From assembly GCA_902515745.1 (NCBI GenBank), contig CABXWB010000001.1, forward strand, positions 62,001 to 126,000: a stretch of 64,000 bases of DNA, given 5' to 3'. The position numbers and the translations under genes were made by a program. This DNA comes from an uncultured Alphaproteobacteria bacterium. GTDB taxonomy: Bacteria > Pseudomonadota > Alphaproteobacteria > HIMB59 > GCA-002718135. Under the pieces are notes generated by a model. That model did no database searches, was not told where the DNA came from, and was given only the letters and a program-made list of their open reading frames with translations. This document shows positions 43,533-52,862 of the stretch, piece after piece; the stretch's first letter is position 1, and the number at the start of each line of letters is the position of its first letter.

Positions 43533-44684
43533 TCATATAATTTCAGATAAATTTATCCACTTTGAGTCTTTTGAACTAGAATCGACACTTGCGTTTATAA
43601 ACTTCATTATGTGTAAACCATCGTCAATATTTGGAAGAAGCTTTAGTAATTCTTCTTTATTTTCCTTATTTTGGATAACATCTGCAGCATCAGAGTAAAT
43701 TTGTGCAAATGCTTCAAGATACCCTTCTGGATGACCTGCAGGGATTCGAACATTAGCTTCAGTTCCCTCAACTTTAATTGAACCACCTCTAGTTATTATC
43801 TGGCTTGCCTCCCCTACTTGACTAAATGTTGCATAATTTGGATTTTCTTGACTCCATTTTAATGCACCCTTGTCACCATAAATAGCTACAGTAAAATTAT
43901 TTTCTTCACCTGTTGCAACTTGAGAAATAGATAATGATCCCTTAGCACCATTATTTAATCTGATCATAATTGAAGCATCATCGTCTAATTTTCTTCCTTC
44001 AACAAAAGTTGTAAGATCTGCACTAACTGATTGCAATTTTAATTGAGTTATAAATTCTAACAAATGCATAGTATGACTACCAATATCACCTACACCTCCT
44101 GCAGCCCCACTTCTTGAAGGGTCAGTTCTCCATTCTGCTTGTTTATTTGAACCAGAATCTTCTTCTTTTGATCCGAGCCATCCTTGCAAATAAGATCCTT
44201 TAACAATTCTTATTTTGCCTAGTGCTCCATTTTCAATAAGCGATCTCATACCTCTAACGACTGGATATCCAGAATAATTATGAGTTAAGAAAAAATGAGC
44301 GTCAGATTTAGAGACTGCTTCAACTAACTTATGAGCATCTTCCATTGTAGAAGTCATAGGTTTATCACAAATAACATGAATATTTTTTTCTAGAAATTCT
44401 ATTGCTGGTGCAGCATGCATATGATTTGGCGTAACAATAGATACTACATCAATACCATCATCTCTTTTAGATTCTTCCTCCGCCATAGTTTTAAAATCAG
44501 GGTAACTTCTTGAAAGATCGAGACCAATTTCCTCAGCAGATTTAGCTGCTTTTTCTGGAGTTGAAGATAAACAACCAGCAACAAATTCATACTTATCATC
44601 CATTCTTGCGCATAAACGATGTACAGCTCCTATAAAAGCTCCTTGGCCACCACCTATCATTCCAAGTTTTAATCTTCTTCCCAT
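43533..44684 (-). CDS. Gfo/Idh/MocA-family oxidoreductase
   Basis: This 383-residue dehydrogenase has the Rossmann start LGMIGGGQGAFIGAVHRLCARM, SIVTPNHMHAAPAIEFL and the catalytic lysine motif HVICDKPMTSTMEDAH. The second-domain GGVGDIGSHTMHLLEFI follows. The subgroup with the GGQGAFIG start is commonly found next to sugar phosphate isomerase/epimerase-like TIM barrels, as here (9 bases). It probably oxidises a sugar or inositol-type compound. It is not closely similar to the Gfo/Idh gene at 21.6 kb. Confidence 0.86.
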   Translation of the reverse strand: MGRRLKLGMIGGGQGAFIGAVHRLCARMDDKYEFVAGCLSSTPEKAAKSAEEIGLDLSRSYPDFKTMAEEESKRDDGIDVVSIVTPNHMHAAPAIEFLEKNIHVICDKPMTSTMEDAHKLVEAVSKSDAHFFLTHNYSGYPVVRGMRSLIENGALGKIRIVKGSYLQGWLGSKEEDSGSNKQAEWRTDPSRSGAAGGVGDIGSHTMHLLEFITQLKLQSVSADLTTFVEGRKLDDDASIMIRLNNGAKGSLSISQVATGEENNFTVAIYGDKGALKWSQENPNYATFSQVGEASQIITRGGSIKVEGTEANVRIPAGHPEGYLEAFAQIYSDAADVIQNKENKEELLKLLPNIDDGLHIMKFINASVDSSSKDSKWINLSEII

Positions 44685-44693
44685 AATAATTCC

Positions 44694-45746
44694 TTATATA
44701 CCTAAAATCTTTTTGTTAGCTTGCTCATCAGTTCCAGAACTTGCAAAATCATCAAAAGCTTTTTCTGTAACTTCAATAATATGATTTTGAATAAATGGAG
44801 CTCCTTCAGCTGCACCTTGTTCTGGGCTTTTAATACAGCATTCCCATTCTAAAACTGCCCATCCATCAAAATTATAACCAGATAGTTTTGAAAAAATTGA
44901 TTTAAAATCAACCTGTCCATCACCAAGTGATCTAAATCTACCAGCTCTATTTATCCATGATTGATAGCCTCCATAAACTCCTTGCCTACCAGAAGGGTTA
45001 AATTCTGCATCTTTCACATGAAACATTTTTATTCTTTCATGGTAAATATCAATGTGATCAAGATAGTTTAAACATTGGAGAACATAATGACTAGGATCAT
45101 ATAACATATTACAACGTTTATGATTCTTTACTTTCTCTAAAAACATTTCGAAAGTTGAACCGTCATGTAAATCCTCACTAGGGTGAATTTCGTAACAAAG
45201 ATCTACACCACAATCATCAAATTTATCTAAAATTGGATGCCATCTTTTTGCTAATTCTCCAAAAGCTTCATCTTCTAAACCTGAAGGTCTTTGAGGAAAT
45301 GGATAAAGAAAGGGCCAACATAAAGCACCAGAAAATGTAGCGGCAGTTTTTAAATTTAAGTTTTTTGATGCTTGAGCCACATTCATCATCCTTTTTACTG
45401 CCCATTCTTGTCTAGCTTTTGGATTACCCTTTACTTCATCAGCAGCAAAACCATCAAAGAGTGTGTCATAAGCGGGATGAACTGCAACCAATTGACCTGT
45501 TAGATGAGATGCAATATCAGTTATTTCAAGATTAAAATTTTTTGCTATTCCTTTTATTTCATCACAATAATCTTTACTCGAAGCTGCTTTGTCTAAATCA
45601 AAAACTGCTAAATTTTCTGCTGGTAATTGTATTCCTTTATATCCAAGATCAGATACCCATTTGCAGATACTAGGTAGTGAATTAAATGGTTCTTTATCTC
45701 CTATAAACTGTGCTAAAAATATAGCAGGTCCTTTAATTTTTTTCAT
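44694..45746 (-). CDS. Sugar phosphate isomerase/epimerase-like TIM barrel (AP endonuclease 2 fold)
   Basis: This 350-residue protein of the xylose-isomerase-like TIM barrel family shows LGYKGIQLPAEN near the start, DLCYEIHPSEDLHDG with a metal Glu, NMLYDPSHYVLQ, and FHVKDAEFNP with metal-binding His and Asp. Family members isomerise or epimerise sugars or cyclitols (IolE, IolI, hydroxypyruvate isomerase). It precedes the Gfo/Idh gene in the same operon, so the pair likely converts one sugar through a keto intermediate. Substrate unknown. Confidence 0.83.
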   Translation of the reverse strand: MKKIKGPAIFLAQFIGDKEPFNSLPSICKWVSDLGYKGIQLPAENLAVFDLDKAASSKDYCDEIKGIAKNFNLEITDIASHLTGQLVAVHPAYDTLFDGFAADEVKGNPKARQEWAVKRMMNVAQASKNLNLKTAATFSGALCWPFLYPFPQRPSGLEDEAFGELAKRWHPILDKFDDCGVDLCYEIHPSEDLHDGSTFEMFLEKVKNHKRCNMLYDPSHYVLQCLNYLDHIDIYHERIKMFHVKDAEFNPSGRQGVYGGYQSWINRAGRFRSLGDGQVDFKSIFSKLSGYNFDGWAVLEWECCIKSPEQGAAEGAPFIQNHIIEVTEKAFDDFASSGTDEQANKKILGI

Positions 45747-45765
45747 ACATTTTCTCCAAAACTAT

Positions 45766-46509
45766 TTAAGCATGAAACTTTAAAGTAGTCATTAAATTTT
45801 TAAAATTTTCGAATAATTTTTTAGTATTATTGTTCATTTCTTGAATATTATTTCTAAGCAATTTATCTAGTTCATCAATAGAGTTTCCTCCTAAATATTT
45901 TTCTAAAGCATTTTTTAATTCTGGAACTTTGGACCATTTAATGATTGTGTTTTCATCTACCTCTATATGAAATTGAATACCATAAGCATGGTTTTTATAC
46001 TTAAAAATTTGAAATTTTGTAATATCTGATGAACCTAAAATAGTAACATCTGAATTATGTAATTCACTTACTTCGTAACTATGCCATTGCAATGCTTTAA
46101 TCTGATTATCAAAATTTTGAAAAAGTTGATCTTTTTTTTTATTCTCTAAAATATTAATATTTAAAACCCCAATTTCTGGAGGATTAGATTTAGTTACTTT
46201 ACCTCCAAGAATTTCTCCTAAAAATTGACAACCTAAACAGATTCCAAGATATGGTTTTTGATTATTTAAAACAAATTCCTTAATCTTATTTTTTTCTTCA
46301 ATCATCCAAGGGTACCGCTGTTCCATCCAGGTATCCATTGGTCCACCTAAACATATCATTCCATCAAATATATCAAGATCAATAGGAATTTTTTCTCCCT
46401 TATCTAATCTAATAATGGTTGTTTCAACTAATTCTTCATTCATTAAATTTGTAAGGTATCCAGCTGTTACTAGGGGCGTATGTTGAAGAATAATTATTTT
46501 AAGGAGCAT
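45766..46509 (-). CDS. Class I glutamine amidotransferase-like protein
   Basis: This 247-residue protein has the GATase1 triad: nucleophile Cys in LGICLGCQFLGEILGG, His and Glu in GIQFHIEVDENT, and GGPMDTWMEQRYPW near the front. It resembles the free-standing GMP-synthase-like amidotransferases whose acceptor is not fixed, such as gamma-glutamyl hydrolases in polyamine or amine breakdown. It overlaps the upstream ogt gene by eleven bases. Function beyond glutamine/gamma-glutamyl hydrolysis is unknown. Confidence 0.82.
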   Translation of the reverse strand: MLLKIIILQHTPLVTAGYLTNLMNEELVETTIIRLDKGEKIPIDLDIFDGMICLGGPMDTWMEQRYPWMIEEKNKIKEFVLNNQKPYLGICLGCQFLGEILGGKVTKSNPPEIGVLNINILENKKKDQLFQNFDNQIKALQWHSYEVSELHNSDVTILGSSDITKFQIFKYKNHAYGIQFHIEVDENTIIKWSKVPELKNALEKYLGGNSIDELDKLLRNNIQEMNNNTKKLFENFKNLMTTLKFHA

Positions 46510-46939
46510 GTTTTTCTAAATTTAGTAATCTTTTTTTTAATTTAATCCCTCCTCTTCCTGAAAATCCTCCAAGTTTACCATCACTACGAATTACACGGTG
46601 GCAAGGTATAATAATTAAAAGTTTATTTTGCCCACAAACATTACCTACGTATCTTGGTGATGTGCCAACTTTTTTTGCTACTTCTCCATATGTTGAGACT
46701 TTACCATATTTAATTTTAGATAATTCTTTCCAAATTTTTTTTTGCAAAGTAGAGCCTTCAAAAGAATATTTAATCTTGAAATTTTTAAGTTTTCCAGCAG
46801 CATATAAATTAATCTGATTCTTAATATTAGTTAAATCAATTGTTTTATTTGTTTTGCCAAAACTCAGTGAAAATATGTTGCCGCCCTTTTTTTTTACCGT
46901 AATCCAACCGAGTTTAGTTTTAAAAGAAGCAGTTTCCAT
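46499..46939 (-). CDS. ogt: Methylated-DNA--protein-cysteine methyltransferase
   Basis: This suicide repair protein takes the methyl group from O6-methylguanine. The acceptor cysteine is in IIIPCHRVIRSDGKLGGFSG, and the helix-turn-helix part KIKYGKVSTYGEVAKKVGTSPRYVGNVCGQN is typical. At 146 residues it lacks the N-terminal Ada domain. It is the first gene of a short operon with a GATase gene and is divergent from a DUF6494 gene. Confidence 0.92.
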   Translation of the reverse strand: METASFKTKLGWITVKKKGGNIFSLSFGKTNKTIDLTNIKNQINLYAAGKLKNFKIKYSFEGSTLQKKIWKELSKIKYGKVSTYGEVAKKVGTSPRYVGNVCGQNKLLIIIPCHRVIRSDGKLGGFSGRGGIKLKKRLLNLEKHAP

Positions 46940-46992
46940 ATAAAATTAATAACATTATTGATTGAATCTATCAAAATAATTTATAGTAAATT

Positions 46993-47199
46993 ATGGATGA
47001 AGATAATTTAAATTTAGAGATTAGAAAATTTCTTAAACAAGTTGGTATTAGTTCGCAACGTGAAATAGAAAATTATATACGAAAAAAATTTAGCGAAGGA
47101 AGTTTCAAAATAGGTGAGTCCATAAAAGTATCTATGAATTTATCATCTGAAGATGGAGAGCTTAATCATTCAATTAATGAATCTTTGAAAATAAAATAA
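46993..47199 (+). CDS. DUF6494-like small protein
   Basis: This 68-residue protein (DEDNLNLEIRKFLKQVGISSQREIE, then a beta-rich tail) resembles the short DUF6494 family found in many alphaproteobacteria. Its function is unknown. The front half is an amphipathic helical pair, and there is no membrane segment. It stands alone on the plus strand, 53 bases from ogt and convergent with the M16 peptidase. Confidence 0.65.
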   Translation: MDEDNLNLEIRKFLKQVGISSQREIENYIRKKFSEGSFKIGESIKVSMNLSSEDGELNHSINESLKIK

Positions 47200-47224
47200 A
47201 TTATTATTTAGTATAGTTTAAAGT

Positions 47225-48478
47225 TTAATTTATACGTGATTGGATTTTATCAATATTTTCAAGTTTAGATAATGGTCCAATACTTGATATAGTTAATGGC
47301 CCTTTTACAATTTCATTAGCAATCTTTTGAACTGTCTCTTTAGAAACCTTATCTATATTTTTAATAGTTTCAGCTGGGTCTATTATTCTATTAAAGACCA
47401 GAAGTTGTCTAGCAGCACTCTCACATCTTCTAAATGCACTTTCTCTTCCCATCATTAAGCTTGCTTTCAATTGAGCTTTACCTCTGTTTATTTCTTTTTC
47501 AGTAATTGAATTTGGACTTTCATTTAATTGATCGCATAAAACAGGTATGAGCTCTTGGATTTGATTTTCACCTGTTCCACAATATATACCAAAAACACCC
47601 GTATCAGTGTAAGATGAACTAAAAGAGGAAATACCATATACAAGACCACGCTTCTCTCTTATCTCTTGAAACAATCTTGATGACATACCTCCACCTAATA
47701 AAGAAGAGTAAACCAATAAAGAATAGTAATCATCATTGTGATAATCTATGCCTTCAAAACCAAGCAGTAAGTGAATCTGTTCTAATTTTTTATCTTCTCT
47801 GTATTCTCCAGACTTGTAATCAGCTTTTTGTCTTTCAGTAGATAATCCAGATGGTAGGTTGGTGCATGATTTTTTAATAGATTCTACAAATTGATCATGG
47901 TCAATTTTTCCAGCTGCACTTACAATCATTTTTTTTGGATTATAATGGTTCATCATGAAGTCTTTAACTTCGTCTCTTGAAATATTTTTAATTATATCAG
48001 TTTTACCCAATATGGAACGTCCCATTGGCTGGTTCGGGTATGCTTCTTCTTGCCAATAATCAAAAATCATATCATCAGGTGTATCAAGGTACATGCCAAT
48101 TTCTTGAATTATAACTCCTCTTTCTCGATTAAGTTCATCTTCAGCAAATGTAGAATTTTGCAAAATATCTGTCAGAATATCTATTCCATAATGTAGGTCA
48201 TCAGCTAAGAGTTTTACATAATAAGCAGTTATTTCCTTTGAAGTATAGGCATTTATATCTCCGCCAACATTTTCAATTGTTTCAGCAATTTGAAGAGCAT
48301 TTTTAGTTGAGGTACCTTTAAAAGCCATGTGCTCTAAAAGGTGAGCAACACCATTTATGTCTTTTGTTTCATCTCTACCACCAACAAAATTCCATATACC
48401 CATTGATACTGTTTCCAGCCCTGGCATATTCTGGGTTACTATTCTTAATCCGTTTTCTAGTGTTGTAATTTTATGCAT
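47225..48478 (-). CDS. M16-family zinc peptidase (processing peptidase-like)
   Basis: This 417-residue protein is close to mitochondrial processing peptidase beta. It shows the inverted zinc motif H-x-x-E-H in HLLEHMAFKGT, the third ligand Glu in ERGVIIQEIGMY, and a C-terminal half with GGGMSSRLFQEIREKRGLVYG. No signal peptide is visible, so it is likely cytoplasmic. Its position just after thrC and the cox operon is the conserved alphaproteobacterial order. It overlaps thrC by eight bases. Confidence 0.92.
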   Translation of the reverse strand: MHKITTLENGLRIVTQNMPGLETVSMGIWNFVGGRDETKDINGVAHLLEHMAFKGTSTKNALQIAETIENVGGDINAYTSKEITAYYVKLLADDLHYGIDILTDILQNSTFAEDELNRERGVIIQEIGMYLDTPDDMIFDYWQEEAYPNQPMGRSILGKTDIIKNISRDEVKDFMMNHYNPKKMIVSAAGKIDHDQFVESIKKSCTNLPSGLSTERQKADYKSGEYREDKKLEQIHLLLGFEGIDYHNDDYYSLLVYSSLLGGGMSSRLFQEIREKRGLVYGISSFSSSYTDTGVFGIYCGTGENQIQELIPVLCDQLNESPNSITEKEINRGKAQLKASLMMGRESAFRRCESAARQLLVFNRIIDPAETIKNIDKVSKETVQKIANEIVKGPLTISSIGPLSKLENIDKIQSRIN

Positions 48479-49847
48479 TGCTTATTTTTTCTAAGATGAA
48501 GTTTTTTACATCGATAGAACTATTAGGTAATATAGTCATCTTTTCCTCTTTATCAAAGAGATTGCTCAATTCTTTTGGTATATCAATTTCTTTATTAATT
48601 GCTTTATTCACAGCATTGTCAAATTTTGCAGGATGTGCACAAACCAAAGATATCCAGGCTTCATCATCTTTTTTATCTAATAATACTTTTAGTCCTGTTG
48701 CAGTATGTGGATCAGCAATATAATTATATTTTTCATATACATATTTAATTGTTTCCAGAGTCTGGTTATCATCAATTGAGGAAGCCTTATATATTTGCTG
48801 AAACTTAGCTAAAACAGAGTCATCAAATTGATAAAAACCTTTTGATGAAAAGCTTTCAAATACTTCATTTACTCTTTTGCTATCTCTATTTAGGGTTTCA
48901 AAAATTTGCCTTTCAAAGTTACTTGAAACTTGTATATCCATACTAGGGCTATATGTTTGAGAAACAGATTTTTTTTTCATTTCTCCAGTGTCTACTATGG
49001 ACTTCAAGATATCATTAGAATTAGTTGCAATATGTAAATGACCAATTGGTAATCCCATTTGTTTAGCAACAAAGGCAGAAAAGATATTGCCAAAATTTCC
49101 CGAAGGAACAATAAAATTTATTTGATGCTTATCAGTTTGTAAATAAGACCAGAAATAATAAACTACTTGGGCAATTAATCGTGCCCAATTTATAGAGTTT
49201 ACTGCAGTTAAAGAAGTAAACTCTTGTATTTCATCATCTACAAATAGTTCTTTGACAATTTTTTGACAATCATCAAAATTACCATCTACAGCAATATTAA
49301 AAATATTCTTATCAATTACTGTAGTCATTTGTTTTTGTTGAATAGGTGATACTTTATTATGAGGATGTAGAATAAATACATTTATATCTTTTTTTGATTT
49401 AAAAGAATGAATTGCAGCTGACCCAGTATCACCAGAAGTTGCACCTAAAACAGTAATTTTTTTTGGAGACATCTCTAAACTTGTAGAAAATAGGTTACCA
49501 AGAAATTGTAAAGCGTAATCTTTAAAAGCATAAGTAGGCCCATAAATTAATTCTAATAAAAATTTATTATTTTCTAATTCTACTAAGGGAGCTATTTTTT
49601 CATGATTAAAATTTGAATAGGTTTCATTTAAAATTTTTTGTAAATCTAATTTTTCTATGTTTTCATTTACATAAGGAAAAATAATTTCACATGCCACTTC
49701 TTCATATGATTTATTTTTTAAATTTAGTAAGTCTATTTTGGGCCAGCTTTGGGGTAAATATAGACCGCCATCTCTCGATAATCCTTGATAAAGAATATCG
49801 TTAAATGATCTGCTTAGAGAATCATCTCTTGTACTTAAATATTTCAT
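48471..49847 (-). CDS. thrC: Threonine synthase
   Basis: This PLP enzyme converts O-phosphohomoserine to threonine. It begins with MKYLSTRDDSLSRSFNDILYQGLSRDGGLYLP, has the PLP lysine in GPTYAFKDYALQFLG and phosphate-binding VLGATSGDTGSAA, and NFIVPSGNFGNIFSAF. At 458 residues it is the long type found in proteobacteria. It completes threonine synthesis with thrB at 12.9 kb. It overlaps the downstream M16 gene by eight bases and the upstream M32 gene by one. Confidence 0.95.
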   Translation of the reverse strand: MKYLSTRDDSLSRSFNDILYQGLSRDGGLYLPQSWPKIDLLNLKNKSYEEVACEIIFPYVNENIEKLDLQKILNETYSNFNHEKIAPLVELENNKFLLELIYGPTYAFKDYALQFLGNLFSTSLEMSPKKITVLGATSGDTGSAAIHSFKSKKDINVFILHPHNKVSPIQQKQMTTVIDKNIFNIAVDGNFDDCQKIVKELFVDDEIQEFTSLTAVNSINWARLIAQVVYYFWSYLQTDKHQINFIVPSGNFGNIFSAFVAKQMGLPIGHLHIATNSNDILKSIVDTGEMKKKSVSQTYSPSMDIQVSSNFERQIFETLNRDSKRVNEVFESFSSKGFYQFDDSVLAKFQQIYKASSIDDNQTLETIKYVYEKYNYIADPHTATGLKVLLDKKDDEAWISLVCAHPAKFDNAVNKAINKEIDIPKELSNLFDKEEKMTILPNSSIDVKNFILEKISNA

Positions 49848-51325
49848 TAAAGATAGCGATTAGTAATATATTCTTTGAAATATTTAGCATTTAAAGGCGA
49901 CTTTGTAACCTGTTCTAAGACCTCATTAGTTGAAAAAAAACTAGCTTTTTCATGGATATTTTTTTTAAGCCAATTTACTAATTTTGAAAATTCACCATTT
50001 TCTATTTCCTGATCTAATTCCTTTTGATCAGTTCTCAATTGAGATGCAAATTGAGCAGCGGTGAGTGCTCCTAATGAATATGTTGGAAAGTATCCAAATA
50101 ATCCGGCAAACCAGTGAATATCTTGTAAACATCCATCAGTGTCTTTATATATCGATAAATTAAATAATTTATTAAATTCATCATTCCAAGCATCTGGAAT
50201 GTCTGCAATATTTATTTCATTATTAAAAATTTTTCTTTCTAAATTAAATCTTAAAATAATATGCAAGGGATAGGTTACTTCATCCGACTCAACTCTTATA
50301 AACGATTTATTTACTCGAGTACCTAATTTGTAAAGATTATCTGGATTTGTAGCTTTGTCTTTAATATTGAATTTTTTATTTAAAGTATTAGATAAAAATT
50401 TTTTAAAAGCTAAAGACCTAGTGATTTGCATTTCAATTAATAGTGATTGACTTTCATGCATAGCCATCCCTCTAGATTTACCTGCTGGTTGATGCATCCA
50501 ATCTTTTGGTAGGTTTAGCTCATATAATGCATGTCCAGTTTCATGCATAACACCATCTAAAGATGAAAATGGATTTTCATTATTATATCTAGTTGTAATT
50601 CTAACATCATTTGTAGATCCTCCACAAAAAGGGTGAACACTTTTATCAAGTCTTCCTCTTGAAAAATCAAAACCTATTTGTTTCATTATATATTCAGAAA
50701 TATTTTTCTGCTTTTCTTCATCAATACTTGTTTCAAATTGAAATGTTTCTTCTTTTTTTTGCTTATCAATAATTTTATCAATAAGTGGTGTGAGAAATTT
50801 TTGTAAATCATCAAATACTTCAGATATTTTATTTTCTTCTGAAGAAGGTTCAAATTTATTTATTAGTGCTTCATAAGGAGAAACTTTAAAAGTTTCCCCC
50901 AGAATATTTGCTTCTTCTTTTGTTAAATTTATAAGTTCTTCTAAATCTTTTTTTACTAAATTAAAATCGGACTTTTCCCTTGCCTGTTGCCAAACACCTT
51001 CACATTTAGCTGAAGATTTTGAAATTTTTTCTACAAGCTCCGTTGGAATAGCAGAAGCTAATTTATATTCTCTATCCATTTCATTTAAGTTTTTCTGATC
51101 ACTGTTATTTAGATTAAGATTCTTTGAGTCTTCAATTAAATCACCAACTTCAGAAGATGAAATTTTACTATGACTAAGTTTTGATAAATAGGCTAATTGA
51201 TCTGATCTTTGATCTCTTGAGCTGCTCGGCATCATTGTTGCCATATCCCAATGTAAAATACCTGCAATATCTGATGTAAGTGAAGCTTCATTAAAGATCT
51301 CTTTAAGTTTTAAATATGTTTTCAT
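49847..51325 (-). CDS. M32-family metallocarboxypeptidase
   Basis: This 492-residue Taq-type carboxypeptidase has the zinc motif HExxH in DGVMHETGHALYELNLP, a downstream Glu ligand in GMAMHESQSLLIE, and the family segments VRITTRYNN and HWDMATMMP. It is cytoplasmic and trims C-terminal residues from peptides. It sits between SURF1 and thrC; most alphaproteobacterial cox operons I know of go straight to thrC, so this is an insertion in the usual order. It overlaps both neighbours by a few bases. Confidence 0.92.
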   Translation of the reverse strand: MKTYLKLKEIFNEASLTSDIAGILHWDMATMMPSSSRDQRSDQLAYLSKLSHSKISSSEVGDLIEDSKNLNLNNSDQKNLNEMDREYKLASAIPTELVEKISKSSAKCEGVWQQAREKSDFNLVKKDLEELINLTKEEANILGETFKVSPYEALINKFEPSSEENKISEVFDDLQKFLTPLIDKIIDKQKKEETFQFETSIDEEKQKNISEYIMKQIGFDFSRGRLDKSVHPFCGGSTNDVRITTRYNNENPFSSLDGVMHETGHALYELNLPKDWMHQPAGKSRGMAMHESQSLLIEMQITRSLAFKKFLSNTLNKKFNIKDKATNPDNLYKLGTRVNKSFIRVESDEVTYPLHIILRFNLERKIFNNEINIADIPDAWNDEFNKLFNLSIYKDTDGCLQDIHWFAGLFGYFPTYSLGALTAAQFASQLRTDQKELDQEIENGEFSKLVNWLKKNIHEKASFFSTNEVLEQVTKSPLNAKYFKEYITNRYL

Positions 51326-52011
51326 TTTTTCTTCCTAAATAAATAAATTATAAAAATAATCAAAAAAGAAAAGCTCATCAAAAACCATGTAATTGCATAC
51401 TGCAAATGATTATTTGAAAAATTATGATTTTGAGATGATGGTATTAAGAAATTCTCTGCATAATTGCTCATATTTTTAATGAAAAATTTCTGATTAATCT
51501 TAACATTTAAGAAAGTTTGAATTTGTTCCAAATCATAATAATACCACTGATTTGAAGAGATAGAATTATCAGGAGTAAACATCTGTTTTTGAGTTGGATA
51601 TCGGATGTATCCTAGAATTTCAGCATTTATTATTTCATTATTGTCTTTAAAATAATCATATCTACTTTGCTCAAACCAACCTTCATCAATTAAATAATTA
51701 TTACCATGATTATCTGACAATAAACTAGCTATTCTAACACCAGAAATCCCATTCAATGTTTTAGCAGGGAAAAAAATTTTTTTTCTTCTGTCAACAGTAC
51801 CTAAAGTGATTACTTTAGTAAACTCATCAATGTTTGGATACTTCATTTTTCCCATTGAAAGTGAAAGTGGCTTTTGATCCTTTAGTTCATTAAATTCGGC
51901 TATAATTTTTTCTTTCCATTCCAGTCTTTGCAATTGCCAAATTCCTAAAAATATAGTCAGCGAAATACAAAATAAACTAAATAAAAAAAATTTTATTGGA
52001 AAATTTTTAAT
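51322..52011 (-). CDS. SURF1-family cytochrome oxidase assembly protein, non-canonical start
   Basis: SURF1 helps insert heme a into cytochrome oxidase subunit I. The body (SGVRIASLLSDNHGNNYLIDEGWFEQ and QYAITWFLMSFSFLIIF) and both membrane helices match the family. The ORF track starts at TTG 51933, which cuts off the first helix. The frame, however, runs on upstream through TIFLGIWQLQRL, the usual SURF1 front helix, to directly after the coxC stop with no ATG, GTG or TTG to start it. I extend to the ATT at 52009-52011, which has GGGGTG about 7 bases upstream. Readthrough of the coxC stop is another option. Confidence 0.75.
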   Translation of the reverse strand: MKNFPIKFFLFSLFCISLTIFLGIWQLQRLEWKEKIIAEFNELKDQKPLSLSMGKMKYPNIDEFTKVITLGTVDRRKKIFFPAKTLNGISGVRIASLLSDNHGNNYLIDEGWFEQSRYDYFKDNNEIINAEILGYIRYPTQKQMFTPDNSISSNQWYYYDLEQIQTFLNVKINQKFFIKNMSNYAENFLIPSSQNHNFSNNHLQYAITWFLMSFSFLIIFIIYLFRKKK

Positions 52012-52860
52012 TTACGCACCCCAAACATAAACGCAGACAAACAAGAACAGCCAAACTACGTCAACAAAGTGCCAGTACCATGCTGCAGCCTCTAATCCAA
52101 AATGCCTATCTGGAGTAAAATGATTTTTATAAACACGATACAAACAAACAGCAAGAAATGCTGTTCCAACCATAACATGAAATCCATGAAAACCAGTAGC
52201 CATATAAAATACTGATGGATATATTCCATCAGTAAAACTAAAATAATGATGAGCAGCTTCGTAATATTCTACACCCTGCATAAATGAGAAGAAAATTCCT
52301 AAACCAACTGTACACCATAATGCTTGAATGGCTTGATCTCTATGACCTTCTCTAACAGCATGGTGAGCCCATGTACAAGTAGTACCTGACATTAATAAAA
52401 TTAATGTGTTTAAAAAAGGAACATCAAGCGGATCAAAGGTTTTAATACCTTCTGGTGGCCAAATTCCAACTGCACCTTCAGAGTCAAAAGTTTCTGAAAA
52501 TTCTTCAATTGGAAGCTTGGGAGTCAGACTTGCATCAAAAAAAGCCCAAAAAAAAGCAACAAAAAACATAACTTCAGATGCAATAAATAAAGCCATGCCA
52601 TATCTTAAACCTAACTCAACAACAGGAGTATGAGCTTTTTGATAAGTAGATTCTTTAATTACATCTTTCCACCAAAGAAACATGACAGTTAACAATCCAA
52701 TTGTACCCAATATTAACAACCAGCTAGTTCCATAATGCATGTAGAAGACCAAGCCTGCAGCCATTGCTAGCCCGGCAATTGAAGATAAAAAAGGAAGTGG
52801 ACTTGGATCAACTAAATGATAAGGGTGTTTCTGTCCTGTACTTGTAGATTTTTCTGCCAT
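52012..52860 (-). CDS. coxC: Cytochrome c oxidase subunit III
   Basis: This membrane subunit of aa3-type oxidase has 282 residues and seven helices. Motifs: KHPYHLVDPSPLPFL, FVAFFWAFFDASL, TWAHHAVREGHR, ATGFHGFHVMVG and DVVWLFLFVCVYVWG at the C-terminus. It stabilises the core oxidase and binds lipid. Its stop codon is followed in frame by the SURF1 coding sequence. It is two bases from ctaG. Confidence 0.95.
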   Translation of the reverse strand: MAEKSTSTGQKHPYHLVDPSPLPFLSSIAGLAMAAGLVFYMHYGTSWLLILGTIGLLTVMFLWWKDVIKESTYQKAHTPVVELGLRYGMALFIASEVMFFVAFFWAFFDASLTPKLPIEEFSETFDSEGAVGIWPPEGIKTFDPLDVPFLNTLILLMSGTTCTWAHHAVREGHRDQAIQALWCTVGLGIFFSFMQGVEYYEAAHHYFSFTDGIYPSVFYMATGFHGFHVMVGTAFLAVCLYRVYKNHFTPDRHFGLEAAAWYWHFVDVVWLFLFVCVYVWGA

Positions 52861-52862
52861 AA

